Source: Epiperipatus broadwayi
Taxonomy: Eukaryota > Onychophora > Udeonychophora > Euonychophora > Peripatidae
Direction of reading: 5' to 3'
Assembly: GCA_028023455.1 (NCBI GenBank)
Contig: JAQFVV010006273.1
Location: 370,001-434,000, forward strand
DNA: 64,000 nt
The notes beneath the pieces are model-generated. The model ran no database searches. It was given only the letters and a program-made list of their open reading frames with translations, and was not told the origin of the DNA. This document shows positions 39,171 to 50,771 of this stretch, piece by piece; positions within the stretch are counted from its first letter, which is position 1, and each line of letters begins with the position of its first letter. Made by a program: the position numbers and the translations under genes.

Positions 39171-39399
39171 ATGGTTTACATAATTTTTTTATAGAAATCA
39201 GAAAATTATTTTCTAGAGCAGTTTCTTCCATTTATCTTCTTTATCTCATCCTTTTTTTTTTTGGAGTTAATAGCCACATCCAATATAAGTGGGATATTTA
39301 TTATTATCATATTTAAATTATCCACTTGTAAATGGTTTGTATATATTTGATTTACAAGCATCAAACTTTCTGCACTCACAACATTGACATTATCCACTT

Positions 39400-40132
39400 A
39401 GGTTTTTATTTATCTTTTTCAGCTGTTTTTATTCATATTTCAAAAATCTGTGATGGAATGAAAGTTTGAATTATATTACACATGGCTGTTGAAAAGAGTT
39501 TACTTTTTCTAATCTTGATGGATGGGGGCATAACAAACTTTTAATATTTTTTAGTCACTGTACATGTTCTTATCATATAATTATATGATAAATGAATTAA
39601 TTGGATTACTCATCAATATATATCATACAGTGCACTGAATTTTGTAGCTTTTTTTCTGATTTTATAACTAAAAAAAATGGTGGTCTTTATTTTCAGTTGC
39701 TTAAGAATTCTTAACTGTCACATAAGCTGAATTTTTTAGAAATAGAATAAATATGTGAATATTTTTTGTATTTATAATTATGATAGAAAAAACTAATTTG
39801 TCTCTCTTATTCCTAGAAGGTTGTAAAATCACTAATGAAGACAGCAATTGTGGTCAAAGGTAAAACATACTATAAGTCTTCTAATTCCATAACAATGTGA
39901 CTACTTGATGATGAGCGAAACACAACAATTGGAAGCACACAGGGAATGGAATTTATCATAAAAAAGTAAAAGAAATAATTTTATGGATATTCATGATATA
40001 TCAGGCAGAGTGAAAAGATTAGTTATTCAATGTGATATATGATAGCAAATGCAGAGTAATCAGATTTATGCCCCAAACTGGTTTCATTGTGATGAAGATA
40101 TTAGAGGATTTTTATATAGACACACAAAGTAT
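39400..40132 (+). pseudogene. RTE-type LINE, copy 4, 5' part (host of copy 3)
   Basis: 39400-39500 matches the upstream 5' region of copy 2 (TTTTTCAG and GGAATGAAAGTTTGAATTAT), then CATGGCTGTTGAAAAGAGTT. 39780-40123 matches the later 5' untranslated region and the beginning of the endonuclease, up to the region coding QIYAP and the acidic helix after it (TTTATGCCCCAAACTGG). It stops at ACAAAGTAT (40124-40132), where copy 3 begins. The continuation is at 43283. Confidence 0.87.
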
Positions 40133-40479
40133 GGCTGCTGAAAGGAGTTTGCTATTGACTGAAAGGAGACCCTTTGATTCCTCTTGGGAAACTTAAACGA
40201 ACTGAGCAGGGCAAATTCCTAATGCCCACTCCATACATTCTTGTCGTTGCAGTTGTTATTACTATGTGATTATTCATATAGTATACAAACATGGATAGGC
40301 TGCTCACCAATATGCATTAGCCAGCATAGTGAGTTTATTGGCTTTTTACCTCCAAGTTTAAGAATATTTTTAAATATATACAATCATGACAGGCAAAAAT
40401 AATCATGGCCCTTATTATCAGGAGGCTGTAAAGTCACCAACCAAGGCAGTGGTTGGTGGCCAAAGGCGGAGGGTGCTAA

Positions 40480-41256
40480 GAATCCCCTGATTGTGGACTC
40501 AGGCTGACATTTGATGATGACTTTTATTTAGGTTCTTACAACTGCAGATCACTTTCAAGTGAAGGAAGATTTCAAGAGTTAGGTGAAGAACTGTCTTATA
40601 TTAAATGGGAGATTATTAGACTTTGTGAAGTTAGAAGAAAAGGTGAAGATACAATTGATTTAAAAAGTGGACTTATACTCTACTATAAAGGCACAAATAT
40701 TGAAAATACAAGAGGAGTAGGATTCATTATAAATAAAAAATGGAAGAATAACATTGTGGAGATTGATGGTGCATCAGACAGAGTGGCAAGATTAGTTTTA
40801 CAACTTAATAGCAGATACCAAATGCAAATAATTCAAATTTATGCCCCAACAAGTTCTCATAGTGATGAAGTTATAGAAGACTTTTATATGGATGTACAAA
40901 AGGCTTTTGATCAGAGTAAACAACATTTTAAAATTGTTATGGGAGACTTTAATGCTAGAATTGGTAAACAAATGAAAGATGAAAATGCTGTAGGTATTTT
41001 TGGTTATGGTAATAGAAATGAGAGAGTGCATAGACTTGTGGAGTTTGCAGAAAAAGAAAAACTTTATATTATGAATTCTTTTTTTGAGAAAAATATTAAT
41101 AGGAAATGGACATGGAAGCATCCAAATGAAGGTACAGCAGAATTTCTTAATAAATTTAACACAGGAAGTGATCACCGATTAGTAAGATGTAAGATACATG
41201 TTAATGCAAAACTAGAGAGACAAAAATTATTAAAAAAAAACAATATTTACAGTTGA
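40480..41256 (+). pseudogene. RTE APE-type endonuclease domain (copy 3)
   Basis: The frame is open from just after a stop at 40477-40479 to the stop at 41254-41256. It encodes the apurinic-endonuclease-like domain that nicks target DNA for reverse transcription. Motifs in order: YNCRSLSSEGRFQEL near the start (the N of the first motif), WEIIRLCEVRRKG (catalytic E), GVGFIIN, QIIQIYAPTSSHSD, IVMGDFNARIG and GSDHRLVRCK, which carries the catalytic SDH. All key residues appear intact. No convincing start codon lies at the front, so the original ORF began upstream of the stop, or the stop is a mutation. It ends early because of one extra or missing base in the A-run at 41232-41240; the reading continues in another frame as KLQKHSNEFKLELTNRFQVL. 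Confidence 0.9.
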
Positions 41257-42634
41257 TATTCCTAAACTTCAGAAACATTCTAATGAATTTAAATTAGAAC
41301 TTACAAATCGGTTTCAAGTATTAGTAGATTTTGAACATGATTCAGATTTGAATGACATTAGTAGGAAAATAAGCGATACACTTTTAAAAACTGCAACAAA
41401 GATAGTTGGTAAAAAAAAGCAGCAATTGACCAGTAAAATTTTTACTGAGACTAGAGAATTTATGAAGAAAAGAAGGAATATGAGGATATACAACAATGAT
41501 GCATTAAAAAAGATTGAATATCTCAAATTTTGTAAAATGATGTGGAAAAGAGTTGAAAATGATATAATAAAGTATAATTGTGAACTAGCAAGGAAAGCTG
41601 TAGAAGAGAATAAAAGTCTAAAGAGTGTAAAACAACATTTTGGTATTGGTAGGAAATTTATATCTGCAATAAGAAAAAAAGATGGCATTATTACTAAAAA
41701 GAGAGATGACATCATAAAATGTGTAGAAGACTTCTATCAAGAATTATATAGTAATAAAGAACAAGTGCCTCCTATATATATATATATTATATCTTCTGAA
41801 TTGCCCAGAATGTTGAATGAGGAAGTGAGACATGCAATTAAATTTATGAAGAAAGGGAAGACTCCAGGTAATGATGGAATTGTAATTGATATATTAAAAG
41901 AAGCAGATGAAGAAATAGAAAATTTTTTAGCAAAGTTATATACCAAATGTCTAAATGATAAAGATGTACCAGATGATTGGAAGAATGCAGTATTAATATT
42001 AATATTTAAAAAAGGTGATAAAGAAGATATTAGAAATTACAGACCTATCAGCCTTTTATCAGTTTTATACAAAATTTTTACTAAGATAATTACAACTCAT
42101 CTACAGAAAACACTGGATTTCCACCAACCAAGAGAACAAGCTGGATCTAAAAGTGGTTTTAGTACAGTAGATCATATCCAGGTACTGAGAGAAATTATAG
42201 AAAGGACAAATGAATATGAGTTGCCATTATGCTTAGGATTTGTAGACTATGAAAAGGCATTTGGTTCTATAAACATTTCTTCAGTGATTAAAACATTGGA
42301 TCATCAATGTGTAGATCCAGGATATTGTCATATTTTGAAGAATATTTATAAAAATGCAACAGCAACAATTAGATTACATAATGATAGTAGGAAAATCAAC
42401 ATTGAAAAGGGTGTAAGACAGGGTGACTCCATATCTTCAAAACTTTTTACAGCAGTGCTGCAAGAAGTATTTTGTGGATTAAAATGGGGAGCTAAAGGAG
42501 TAAAAGTAAATGGAGATTATTTAAGCCATTTAGATTTTGCAGATGATGCAGTTGTTTTTGCAATTAATGCTTTAGAGCTACAGGAAATGTTGCAGGAGTT
42601 ATCAGAGGAAAGTAGGATTAAAGATAAATGTTAA
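41240..42634 (+). pseudogene. RTE reverse transcriptase domain (copy 3)
   Basis: An uninterrupted frame of about 465 codons. A basic linker (ISRKISDTLLKTATKIVGKK) leads into the RT fingers and palm: GKTPGNDGIVIDIL, then IRNYRPISLLSVLYKIFTKI, EQAGSKSGFSTVDHI, motif A GFVDYEKAFGSI (catalytic Asp codon at 42245-42247), EKGVRQGDSISSKLF and motif C FADD (42536-42547). The catalytic aspartates are present. Motif A ends AFGS where copy 5 has AFDS, and motif B has SISSK where copy 5 has SISPK, so the protein may be impaired even if its frame were intact. It ends at ESRIKDKC because about 7 bases are missing near 42615. RT copies the element RNA into the nicked target in the nucleus. Confidence 0.92.
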
Positions 42635-42647
42635 AAAGACTAAAGTA

Positions 42648-43258
42648 ATGTTTAATAGATTTTCTCAAAATATGAAAATAAAGATTGATTACGATGAGTT
42701 AGAAGAAGTTAATAGTTACAAATACTTTGGTCAGATTATTAATACAGATGGAAATATAATGGATGAAATTAATCATAGAATTAAACTTGGTTGGAGTGCT
42801 TTTGGTAGAAATGACTTGATACTAAAAGGAAATATGCCTATGTGTTTTGCCAGTTTTTACTTATGGATCTGAGACTTGGACACTTAATAAAAGAGCAATA
42901 CAGAGACTTCAGACCCGTCAAAGAAATATGGAGAGATGCATGTTGAGAGTAACAAGAAGGGAATGAAAATGCAATATATGGGTAAAAGAACAAACAGGTG
43001 TTACTGACCTCAATGAAAAAATTAAAAGACTAAAGTGGAGATGGGCTGGACATATTGTTAGAAGAGATGATAACAGATAGACAATTGAAATTTTAAACTG
43101 GATTCCAAGAGATTGTAAAAGATCCAGAATGAGACCACATGTGATATGGATGGATGAAATAAGAAAGTGTTCAGGGGTGATGTTGAGAAGAGAAGCTAAA
43201 GATAGAAAAAGATGGATTGAATTTGGAGATAGATTCATCCTGCAGTGGATTGATAATG
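42648..43258 (+). pseudogene. RTE C-terminal domain (copy 3), broken
   Basis: The first piece (42648-42872) reads KIKIDYDELEEVNSYKYFGQ and MDEINHRIKLGWSAFGRN, typical of the region after RT. A deletion of about 27 bp near 42850 removes the LKRKVFNKCV stretch kept in copy 5. The next piece reads TYGSETWTLNKRAIQRLQTR, then after stops IKRLKWRWAGHIVRRDDN and RKRWIEFGDRFILQWIDNG. The WAGH..RR motif and the terminal W are family hallmarks. Confidence 0.88.
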
Positions 43259-43840
43259 GTTGTTGATGATGATGATGATGATACAAAGTATTTTTGATCA
43301 CTTCAAACAACATGTTTAAATTCTCATGATTGGCTTAAATGCTAAAATTGGAAAATGATTGAAAGATGAAAATGCTGTGAATTTTGATTATAGTGATACA
43401 AATGAGAGACAACATAGATGTGAAATTTACTATAATTTTTTTTGAATATAAATGGACATGAAAACATTCAAATGAAGATACAAACAATTGAATTGTTAAC
43501 AGAAAATATGTAGTTCATGATTTTAATGTATTTAATAAATTCAATATTTTAAAAATCATTGATTAGTAAGATACAAGATGCATATTAATGCATAACTAGA
43601 GTGTCAAAAACTATTTTAAAAAGGCAGTTCTCAAGTTTTGAAGATTATTCAAATTTAACCGAGATTAATAAGAAAATAATTGATATTTTATTAAATATTG
43701 CAACAAAGGCTATACAAAAAAAAAAAACAATTAGTATATATATAAAAAAAATAATGGCAAAACATTTTCTAAAGAAGAATACCAAATATCTGGAGTTCTG
43801 CAAAATGGTAAACAAAGTAATTAATAATAATAATAATAAT

Positions 43841-43975
43841 AAAACATACAACAGTCAAGCTTGTTAGCCGAGAGGTCAGCGCAGCCGCCTTGCATGCAAG
43901 CAGTTGGTTACAGGCGGTTGTTCTGGGTTCACCTCCCGGTTGATGCTATGACATATGAAAAAAAAAACATATAAC
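43841..43975 (+). mobile_element. tRNA-derived SINE, copy 1, with TSD
   Basis: The body at 43853-43963 reads TTAGCCGAGAGGTCAGCGCA, CCGCCTTGCATGCAAGCAG, TGGGTTCACCTCCCGG and TGATGCTATGACATATG, then an A-run. The TSD is AAAACATACAAC (43841-43852) versus AAAACATATAAC (43964-43975), 11 of 12 matching. It lies in RTE copy 4. The anticodon-loop area CTTGCATG is as in a tRNA-Ala(UGC), a tentative parent. Confidence 0.88.
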
Positions 43976-44586
43976 TGTACATTAGTAAAGAAAGCTAAAG
44001 AAAAGTGTTATTTGAGCAAGAAAAAGAAAAAAGAAAACTATTAATAAAAAAAGAAGAATGACTTCATGAAAGATTTGGAATTATATAGTAATAAGAAACA
44101 AGAAAGTAAAATAATCACTACAATTACTACATCTTCCATAGTGCTAAGCATTTTAAATGACAAAATGGGACATGCAATTAAATTTATGAAAAAAAAAATT
44201 CCAAGAATGGTGGAATTAATACTTTTAAAATAAGCAAGTGAAGAAATAAAAAAAATTATTGACAAAACTATATACCAAATATTTAAATGATAAAATATAT
44301 CAAATAATTGGAAGAATGCAGTAATAATATTAATATTTAAGAGAGGTAAGAAAGAGAACATAGAAATTACAGATCTATCATTTTTTTATCAGTTCAACAT
44401 AAAATTTTTATTGATAGAATGTAATTCATCATCATTCAAAGGAACAAGCTGAATTTAAAAATGTTTTTAATACAGTGAATCACTTTCAATTATTTTGAGA
44501 AGTTATAGAAGAAACTAATGAATGCGATTTGCTACTACATATTGGATTTATATATAAATAATAATTTCAATATCAAATATAGATTG

Positions 44587-44690
44587 GTCTTGCATTGGTG
44601 GACGAGAGGTCAGTTCGACTGCCTTGCACTTGCAGGCAGTTGCCCAGGTTGCAGGTTTGCGTCCCGTCTGATGCTATGACACTTTAATAT
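44587..44690 (+). mobile_element. tRNA-derived SINE, copy 2
   Basis: TCTTGCATTGGTGGACGAGA, ACTGCCTTGCACTTGCAGGC and GGTTTGCGTCCCGTCTGATG are diagnostic, followed by CTATGACAC and an AT-rich tail. ACTGCC and GGCAGT form a perfect 6 bp stem in this copy. Inserted in RTE copy 4. TSD not resolved because the tail is an AT microsatellite. Confidence 0.87.
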
Positions 44691-45585
44691 ATATATATAT
44701 ATATTCAGAATTTATATTATAAATAATACTTATCAAAGTACAACAGCAATGATTAGATTATATGTTAGTACATAGAAGATGTAAAACAAGTGATTTCATA
44801 TCTCCAAATCTTTTATAGCAATTTCATAAAAAGTGTTTTATAGATTAAAATGGTGATCTAAGAAAATATGTGAGATTATTTTAATCTAGATTTTGCAGAT
44901 AATGCAGTTGTTTTTGTAATAATATTTCAAAGCTTCAGGAAATATTGCAAAAACTTCTCAGAAGAGGAAAATAAAAATTAAATCATCATGAATTTAAAGA
45001 AGTTAATAACAGATATTTTGGTCAGATTATTAATACAAATAAAAACATAATTGAGAAATTAATAATAGAAATAGAATTTTAAAAAGAGGGATTTTTGTAT
45101 AAACAACTTACTATTAAAAGACAATATACCTCTATATCTGAAGAGCACTTTAATAGATATATTTTAGTATTTTAACAATCCTTACTAAAGTATGTGTGTC
45201 TTAATTTAACAGAAGAAAAATACAAAGACTTTAAAACATATTGAAGTATGGAGAAATGTATTTTTGGAATAAAAGAAGTGATTTAAAATGAAATAATTGA
45301 GTTATAGAGCAAACAGATACTTATGAAATAAAATTAAGAATTAAAGTAAACCTGGGCTGGAGATATTGCTATGAGAAATGAGAATAGTTGGATAGTTGAA
45401 GTATTAAACTGGACCACAAAGATTACAAAAGATCTAAAAAGAAACCATTTATAAAATGGATGACTAAAATAAGTAAGTTTTTTGGTGGAATGTGGAGAAG
45501 AGATGTTATGGATCAAGAAATTACATTAAACCTGAAGAGTCCTTCATTCTATAGAAGATTTATAATGGTTAAAAATGATATAATG

Positions 45586-46235
45586 AATTATATATGTGTA
45601 TGTGCATATAATTCATAATTCCATTTTAATAATTGACAATACAATAATAAGAAAATTATTCCACTTTCTTATTTGGTAGTCTTTGTATCTAAAAAAAGTT
45701 TTGTCTTGAATACTTAAGGCAAAGAGTATAAATATTAATCAATCCAAATATTTTAATGTGTGATATTTGTTAAACAGATTGATTTTTAATTTATCTAATA
45801 AAAAAATTCCATTCTTATTTTAAATTTTGTAACAAACATTAAAACAATCTATATCAATATTACAATCATTTAAATAGTAAATGCTATAGTAAATAATTCA
45901 CACTCCCACTTTAATAGTCGACAATATGGATACAAAGAAAAAAAAAATGTTATAAAAATTTGAATAGTAATTGTGATTTATGTGGAGACAGGATGAAAAC
46001 TATTAATATATTAAAACAGGTAGAGAAAAAATGTATAAATAATTTTAAAATATCATAAAGATGCAAAAACTAAAAGAGGCAAAATATATTTATAACTAAA
46101 ATGGGTATTATGGAAACAAAGTATAGAATTAACAAAACAGAGGATGGTCCTTATTAGTTATTTAATGTGCTTTAAAAACACTAAATAACTAGTAATATAC
46201 ACTAAAATCTATTCTCCAAAATGTCCCTGTTCTCT
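45586..46235. other. AT-rich DNA, small hairpin, no gene
   Basis: TAGTTATTTA at 46155-46164 and TAAATAACTA at 46182-46191 form a hairpin. A ~35 bp phrase with TTTTAATAATTGACAATA near 45625 recurs loosely near 45905. No gene. Confidence 0.55.
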
Positions 46236-46645
46236 TTCCCTTTAAAGGTTTTTGCAATGATATATATTGCAGAGGCTTTGACTGTGATGAAACTGAACTG
46301 ATATCAGACCCATGTATCTATCTGGCTTGTTAGGCTGGGTTTGAAGACATTACGTGTCTGAAAAATTTGTGCTTTCAAACTGATAGGAACTTGTTGCATA
46401 AACACTTGGAGTCAGTGTTTAAATCTAGTTTCTAGCCCTATCCTTCACTGATGGTAGCAAATTAGCTTGAAATCAGCTGATCTGAAGGTGGAGCCAATGA
46501 AAGAGATAGTGAATTCTGACTCTTTTGGCGTTTATGTAAACAAAAATACGCTTGTTCAGAGGTTTTGGTAAACCTCCATCTATTGATCATAAATGCAAGC
46601 GATAGCAAGTTACGTGATTTATAACTTGTTTTTGTTTTTAGTGAA
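46236..46645 (+). repeat. RepC, single-orientation copy
   Basis: Same order as the right arm of the 36251 palindrome: GAGGCTTTGACTGTGATGAA, TTAGGCTGGGTTTGAAGACA, CTTTCAAACTGATAGGAAC, AATCTAGTTTCTAG, and GTAAACCTCCATCTATTGAT near the end. More diverged than the two arms are from one another. Confidence 0.85.
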
Positions 46646-47248
46646 GCAACTTTAAATCTTCCTGATTCATCTAGAAAATTTTTTTAAGTATTAACTATTG
46701 TTGATAAAAAATTTGTCTGTCTTGGCATGATAAGTGTTTGGCATTCATATGCATTATGTTTTTTAGAAATACCCAGTACTCCATCAATATAATATTATTC
46801 TAAGCGCTAGAGAAGGGTGGAATCCAATACAAATCATGCTGAAATAATTGTTAAATTTTAGAAAATTTTCTAAATGGCATATGTAGATTTAATGTTGCTT
46901 TTGTTCATTACATATATATAATTTTTAAGTTATTTATTTAAATATTTAGATATTCATTTGCTTACAATATTTTTTTGTATAAAAACATGTTTCATACATT
47001 TCTGCTTGTGTTTTTACCTCTGCTGTGAATATGTAATGTAATTAAATCAAGATTAACTTTGCAAAATTTAATTCTCCATATGGTGAAGTTCATTTTTAAA
47101 ATTAATTTCAGGCATAACTATAATAATAAAAAAATATTAGAAAACTATATAAGCTAGATTTTTCCATTGATTTGCATGAATTTAAGTTTAAATTCTATTC
47201 AAACATGATATAACTATAAAAATTAAGCACATTGTGTATTTATTATTA
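46646..47248. other. AT-rich DNA, no gene seen
   Basis: Nothing recognised. Confidence 0.5.
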
Positions 47249-47357
47249 AAATATACTAATCTTTTTTTCCATGTGTCAAAGCATCAGTGAGAGGCCAACC
47301 CACGACAGCTGCTTGTAAGGCACTCGATCACCAATGCTTGACAAATGTACTAATCTT
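47249..47357 (-). mobile_element. tRNA-derived SINE, copy 3, internally deleted, with TSD
   Basis: On the minus strand 47342-47264 reads CAAGCATTGGTGATCGAGTG, TTACAAGCAGCTGTCGTGGG and CTGATGCTTTGACACATGG then an A-run, the family sequence with about 25 bp missing. The TSD is AAATATACTAATCTT (47249-47263) and AAATGTACTAATCTT (47343-47357), 14 of 15 matching. Confidence 0.87.
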
Positions 47358-49188
47358 GTAACATAAAAATTACTTTTAAAATTATTTCTACTTTTTAAAT
47401 ATAATGTTTTCATTCACTTCTACTTTGGAGTTAAGCAAGTTTATTTTTGTACTATAGACATTTTTTATCTGGTGACAACTGCTAATATCTAGAGAAATAA
47501 AATTTAAAATATAGGTTTTTATAATGGAAGCATTCAATATCAGAATGTTACGCTTCAAATGTCGTCATGAGTTACTTTATAATGGCAAAATAAGATCAGC
47601 AGCATTACTTTAAAAAACATGAAATTGGGCCAAAAATGGTTAATATTAAACCATTAGAAATGTCATTACATTAAATTTATCTCTAAGTTGAATATTCAGG
47701 CTTTAACATTAAATTGAGAGTGGTGGTGACCTTTTTTCTGATGAGAGCTAACCCAAAACTTGAGTCTTATAAATTGGTCACTTTTAAACAACGTGTAGTG
47801 ATTGCAACTTTATAAAGTCCTCCAGATAGTGCATGAAGGTTTATTATCTATTCAGTTGATTATATATTTATGATACTTTTTAAGATATTTATTCATATAT
47901 AAAGTTAGGCATTACATTTATTTGTTTTGCTATGCTCAAACAATTTATGTAATGCAACTATTTCTATATCTGTCGTTTTTTCTTTACTTATATACATTAA
48001 TAAGTGCATATACGTGTATGTTTTATCACATTAAGGTTCATTTTTATATTACTCAGCATTGCATTTTCAAAATGGGATTTTTTATTTTATATTTAGCTTG
48101 ATTAGAAATTCAGTCCACTTTCTCAATTATTACTAACCTTACTTTTATATCAATTTAATCTGATGATTATCTTTAGATAAACTCTTTTTCCATTTGCTCC
48201 CAAGAAATAATGGCCCAATCTAATTGAAGGCAGGAGAACAGCTTGAAAAAACTAACAAGATTATCATCAGTTCTTACTGAATGAATTTGCTTAGACCAAA
48301 TATAATAAAAGAATTATATTTGTTGCAATCAATTCTAGGATTTAATTAGAATGCCTTTTTAGATATTAGTGACATTTTAGATAATGAGCACAATGAAGTA
48401 ATTTTATTTGAAAAATAATATTATAGTAAAAATGCTAATTATCAATTTTCAAAGAAATTTTATTGAATTAAGCAGATTGCTTTATTAAAAAAAAATATTA
48501 CATTTATATATACAATATAGGTAATTGTTTAGTTTTCAGGAAGGAATATCAGAAATATATGAAAACAATAAGAAATTTAATTGAATTGTCAACAATATTA
48601 AGACTATCCAATTAAATTGTTTTTTATAAAAAAAAAAATACATATATATATATTGAAGCATTTTGAAATGCATAAAACTTGAATGGCACTTATTGTGAAA
48701 AGAAATACAATTCTGAATTTTAAAGCAATTTAAAAAGGTAGCTAGAAAAAAATGCTGGAGTCGAAGAAAGAAAAATTTAATTTGAGCTGAGAAGATAATT
48801 TATATGTAGATAGTCCAAATTTCTAGGGATTTAGAAAGCAGTTATTTATCAGTTGCAATTTTTTACCTAGAAAATTCACTTTGATGAAGACGATATTAAT
48901 ATTTTTCAACAAGAATAAATTTTGAACTAAAAAAAAATTGAATACTCGGATGAAAACTTTTGAATTTGCGATTTTATTTTTACTTTATAGTTATAAAAAA
49001 TGTATTTTCGTATAATATTTATTTATGTCAACTTTTTTTACTAGTTATTTATATATATTTAATACCCTAGTGAACGTATTTTTGAAAAAAAAATCTTACT
49101 TAGACAAAAATGGTACAATGATAATATATTTCTTACTGTTAATCATAATTAACATTCGTTCATAAATAAGGATGTGATGTGTCATATA
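47358..49188. other. AT-rich DNA, no gene seen
   Basis: Only A/T runs and TA tracts (near 48645, 49185). No element recognised. Confidence 0.5.
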
Positions 49189-50285
49189 TATATATCATCC
49201 GTATCATTTTCAATAATTATTAAATTACTGCAATTTCTCTGATTCAGCTTTTCTTCTTATATCATCCCAGGAAATTTTCTTATTTCATCCATCCATTTTA
49301 TCCGTGATCCCTTTTTAGCCCTTTTCCTGAAATCCAATTTAAAAATGGTATTGTTCTTCTAGATATATATTTAGTCTAGTTCTATTTTAGTTTCTTAATT
49401 ATTTCAATGGTATATGTTTTTTCACTTCAATTTCGTCATGTAACTCTCAACATGAAGTGGCTATACTGCTCTTTGATCAGTGTTCAAATCTCAGATCTAT
49501 GTGTCAGAACTGATAAAATACATCTATTAAAAGCTTTTTATTTCAAACACACAGCCATATTTCATTTTAAAATTAAATTACTTATATTAAAAACATTCCA
49601 TCCAAAATTAATTCTATGATTAATTTTATTCATTATATTTCTATCTATATTAATAATATGATCAAGGAATTTGTGGTTTTTAACTTCTAATTCCTGATTT
49701 TCAATCTTAATTTTTCTCTTTCATAAAACCATTGAATATTACTTTGCATCATATCTTGAAACTCTGAAGCATATTTTTCAAAAACAATCGCACTGTAAGA
49801 AAAATCTACATAATGTAAATAAGATCTATGTATTTTTCTTCTTTTAACTTACAATTTTAATCCACTAAATACTTTATTAAGGTAATAAACCTCAAGCTTG
49901 TGCACATGAAAATGCAAAGGTAGTGACCTCTACAGGTCTTAACCACAAGCTTATGCTTTGGAAGAAAAGAGGGAAACCCTTCTTTACTTCAATTTTGCAT
50001 TTTCAAGTGCACACTATTGTGGTTTATTGCCTTAGTAAATATTACCCATGTGCATTGAATAAATTTATAAATACTTTATGTAAAACTGCTACATAACAAT
50101 TTGGAGATATAAAGTCAACTTTCTTAGTATCACTATATAATTTAATCATTGATATATTCTTCAGAATAAAACACTATTTTAGATCTATATTTTAATGATC
50201 CACAGAATCAAATGCCTTTTCATAATAGAAAATTCATAGTCATTACTCTTTTTTCTATAACTTCACTCTTTTTCCATTTTTTGTT
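49189..50285 (-). pseudogene. RTE-type LINE, copy 7, decayed 3' half
   Basis: Antisense to the RTE 3' portion: TTCTTATTTCATCCATCCAT near 49280, AAAATTAATTCTATGATTAA near 49605, CTCTGAAGCATATTTTTCAA near 49763 (the ADD region follows at 49790), TACTTTATGTAAAACTGCT near 50072 and GAATCAAATGCCTTTTCATA near 50206 (motif A). It is 5' truncated near 50285. It is split by the RepE insertion at 49878-50068, with no intact frame. Confidence 0.83.
49867..50079. mobile_element. RepE foldback, 191 bp, with 11 bp TSD
   Basis: AAATACTTTAT is present at 49867-49877 and 50069-50079, with one RTE frame on both sides. Arms: TTATTAAGGTAATAAACC and GCACATGAAAATGCAAA on the left (49873-49918), TTTTGCATTTTCAAGTGCAC and GGTTTATTGCCTTAGTAAA on the right (about 49994-50041). 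The ~75 bp loop carries AAGCTTATGCTTTGGAAGAA. About 27 bp on the right (TTACCCATGTGCATTGAATA) has no partner. A second, partial copy lies at 61379. Confidence 0.85.
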
Positions 50286-50451
50286 CTTTCCAAAAATAAT
50301 TATTCATATGATCTTCTCATGTATTACGACTGATATTTGCTTACTATATCATATAACCAAGGAAGTTAATACTTGGACTGTAACAAATTGAGATTTTATA
50401 TGTTTTAGAGAGTAGATTAAAACTAATTATTGTTAATTTTCAAATTTTACT

Positions 50452-50771
50452 TCTATTCATTATTATTTAGATAATAAACTAATTTTGCACAAAACTAGAT
50501 GATTTATAAATATAATCACATGAAAAGGCCAACCACATGATTTAAAAAATATCAATATGTAACCATACAAGTATCAACCTTTTCATCCATATTAAGGTCA
50601 TTAGACCAGAGTGAAAAGTGGAATCCATGATTAACTTATACAGATTGCCTTAACAGCAGATTGAATATTTATGGTGTAGATAATCTTGGGCTGTTATCAT
50701 GTGCTTTACATTTATAAACCATCTAGTTTTGTGTAAAATCAGGTTTATTATTTAAATAATATATCTATTCA
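50452..50771. mobile_element. 304 bp MITE-like element, ~62 bp TIRs, 8 bp TSD
   Basis: TCTATTCA flanks the element at 50452-50459 and 50764-50771. The ends (50460-50523 and 50697-50763) are inverted repeats: TTGCACAAAACTAGATGATT on the left and the reverse complement of ACCATCTAGTTTTGTGTAAA on the right. The interior of about 170 bp has no coding capacity. An 8 bp TSD with long TIRs is seen in hAT-type MITEs, but the terminal bases do not let me assign a superfamily. Confidence 0.82.

Larger units (their letters stand above)
40133..43282 (+). mobile_element. RTE-type LINE, copy 3, 3.15 kb, best-preserved copy
   Basis: This insertion is bounded by a 9 bp TSD (ACAAAGTAT at 40124-40132 and 43283-43291) inside copy 4. 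Order: 5' untranslated region of about 350 bp, APE endonuclease, linker, reverse transcriptase, C-terminal domain with the WAGHIVRRDDN motif, then a short 3' region ending in GAT repeats at 43263-43282, the tail typical of RTE/BovB elements. The single original ORF is now broken by a stop before the endonuclease (40477-40479), a frameshift in an A-run near 41235, small deletions near 42615 and 42850, and in-frame stops near 42965 and 43078. It is therefore not autonomous. Compared with copy 2 the 5' end lacks about 170 bp, so it may be slightly 5' truncated. Confidence 0.92.
43283..45585 (+). pseudogene. RTE-type LINE, copy 4, 3' part
   Basis: Immediately after the TSD the sequence picks up the endonuclease exactly where 40132 left off: TTTTTGATCACTTCAAACAA equals TTTTGATCAGAGTAAACAAC of copy 3. 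RT remnants run through 43640-44570 and 44710-45000 (LDFADNAVV near 44890) and the C-terminal part through 45110-45580 (GCCTGG-type WAG piece near 45350, end at CTATAGAAGATTTATAATGG). It carries SINE insertions at 43853 and 44587 and is riddled with stops. It is older than copy 3 because copy 3 sits in it. Confidence 0.87.
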
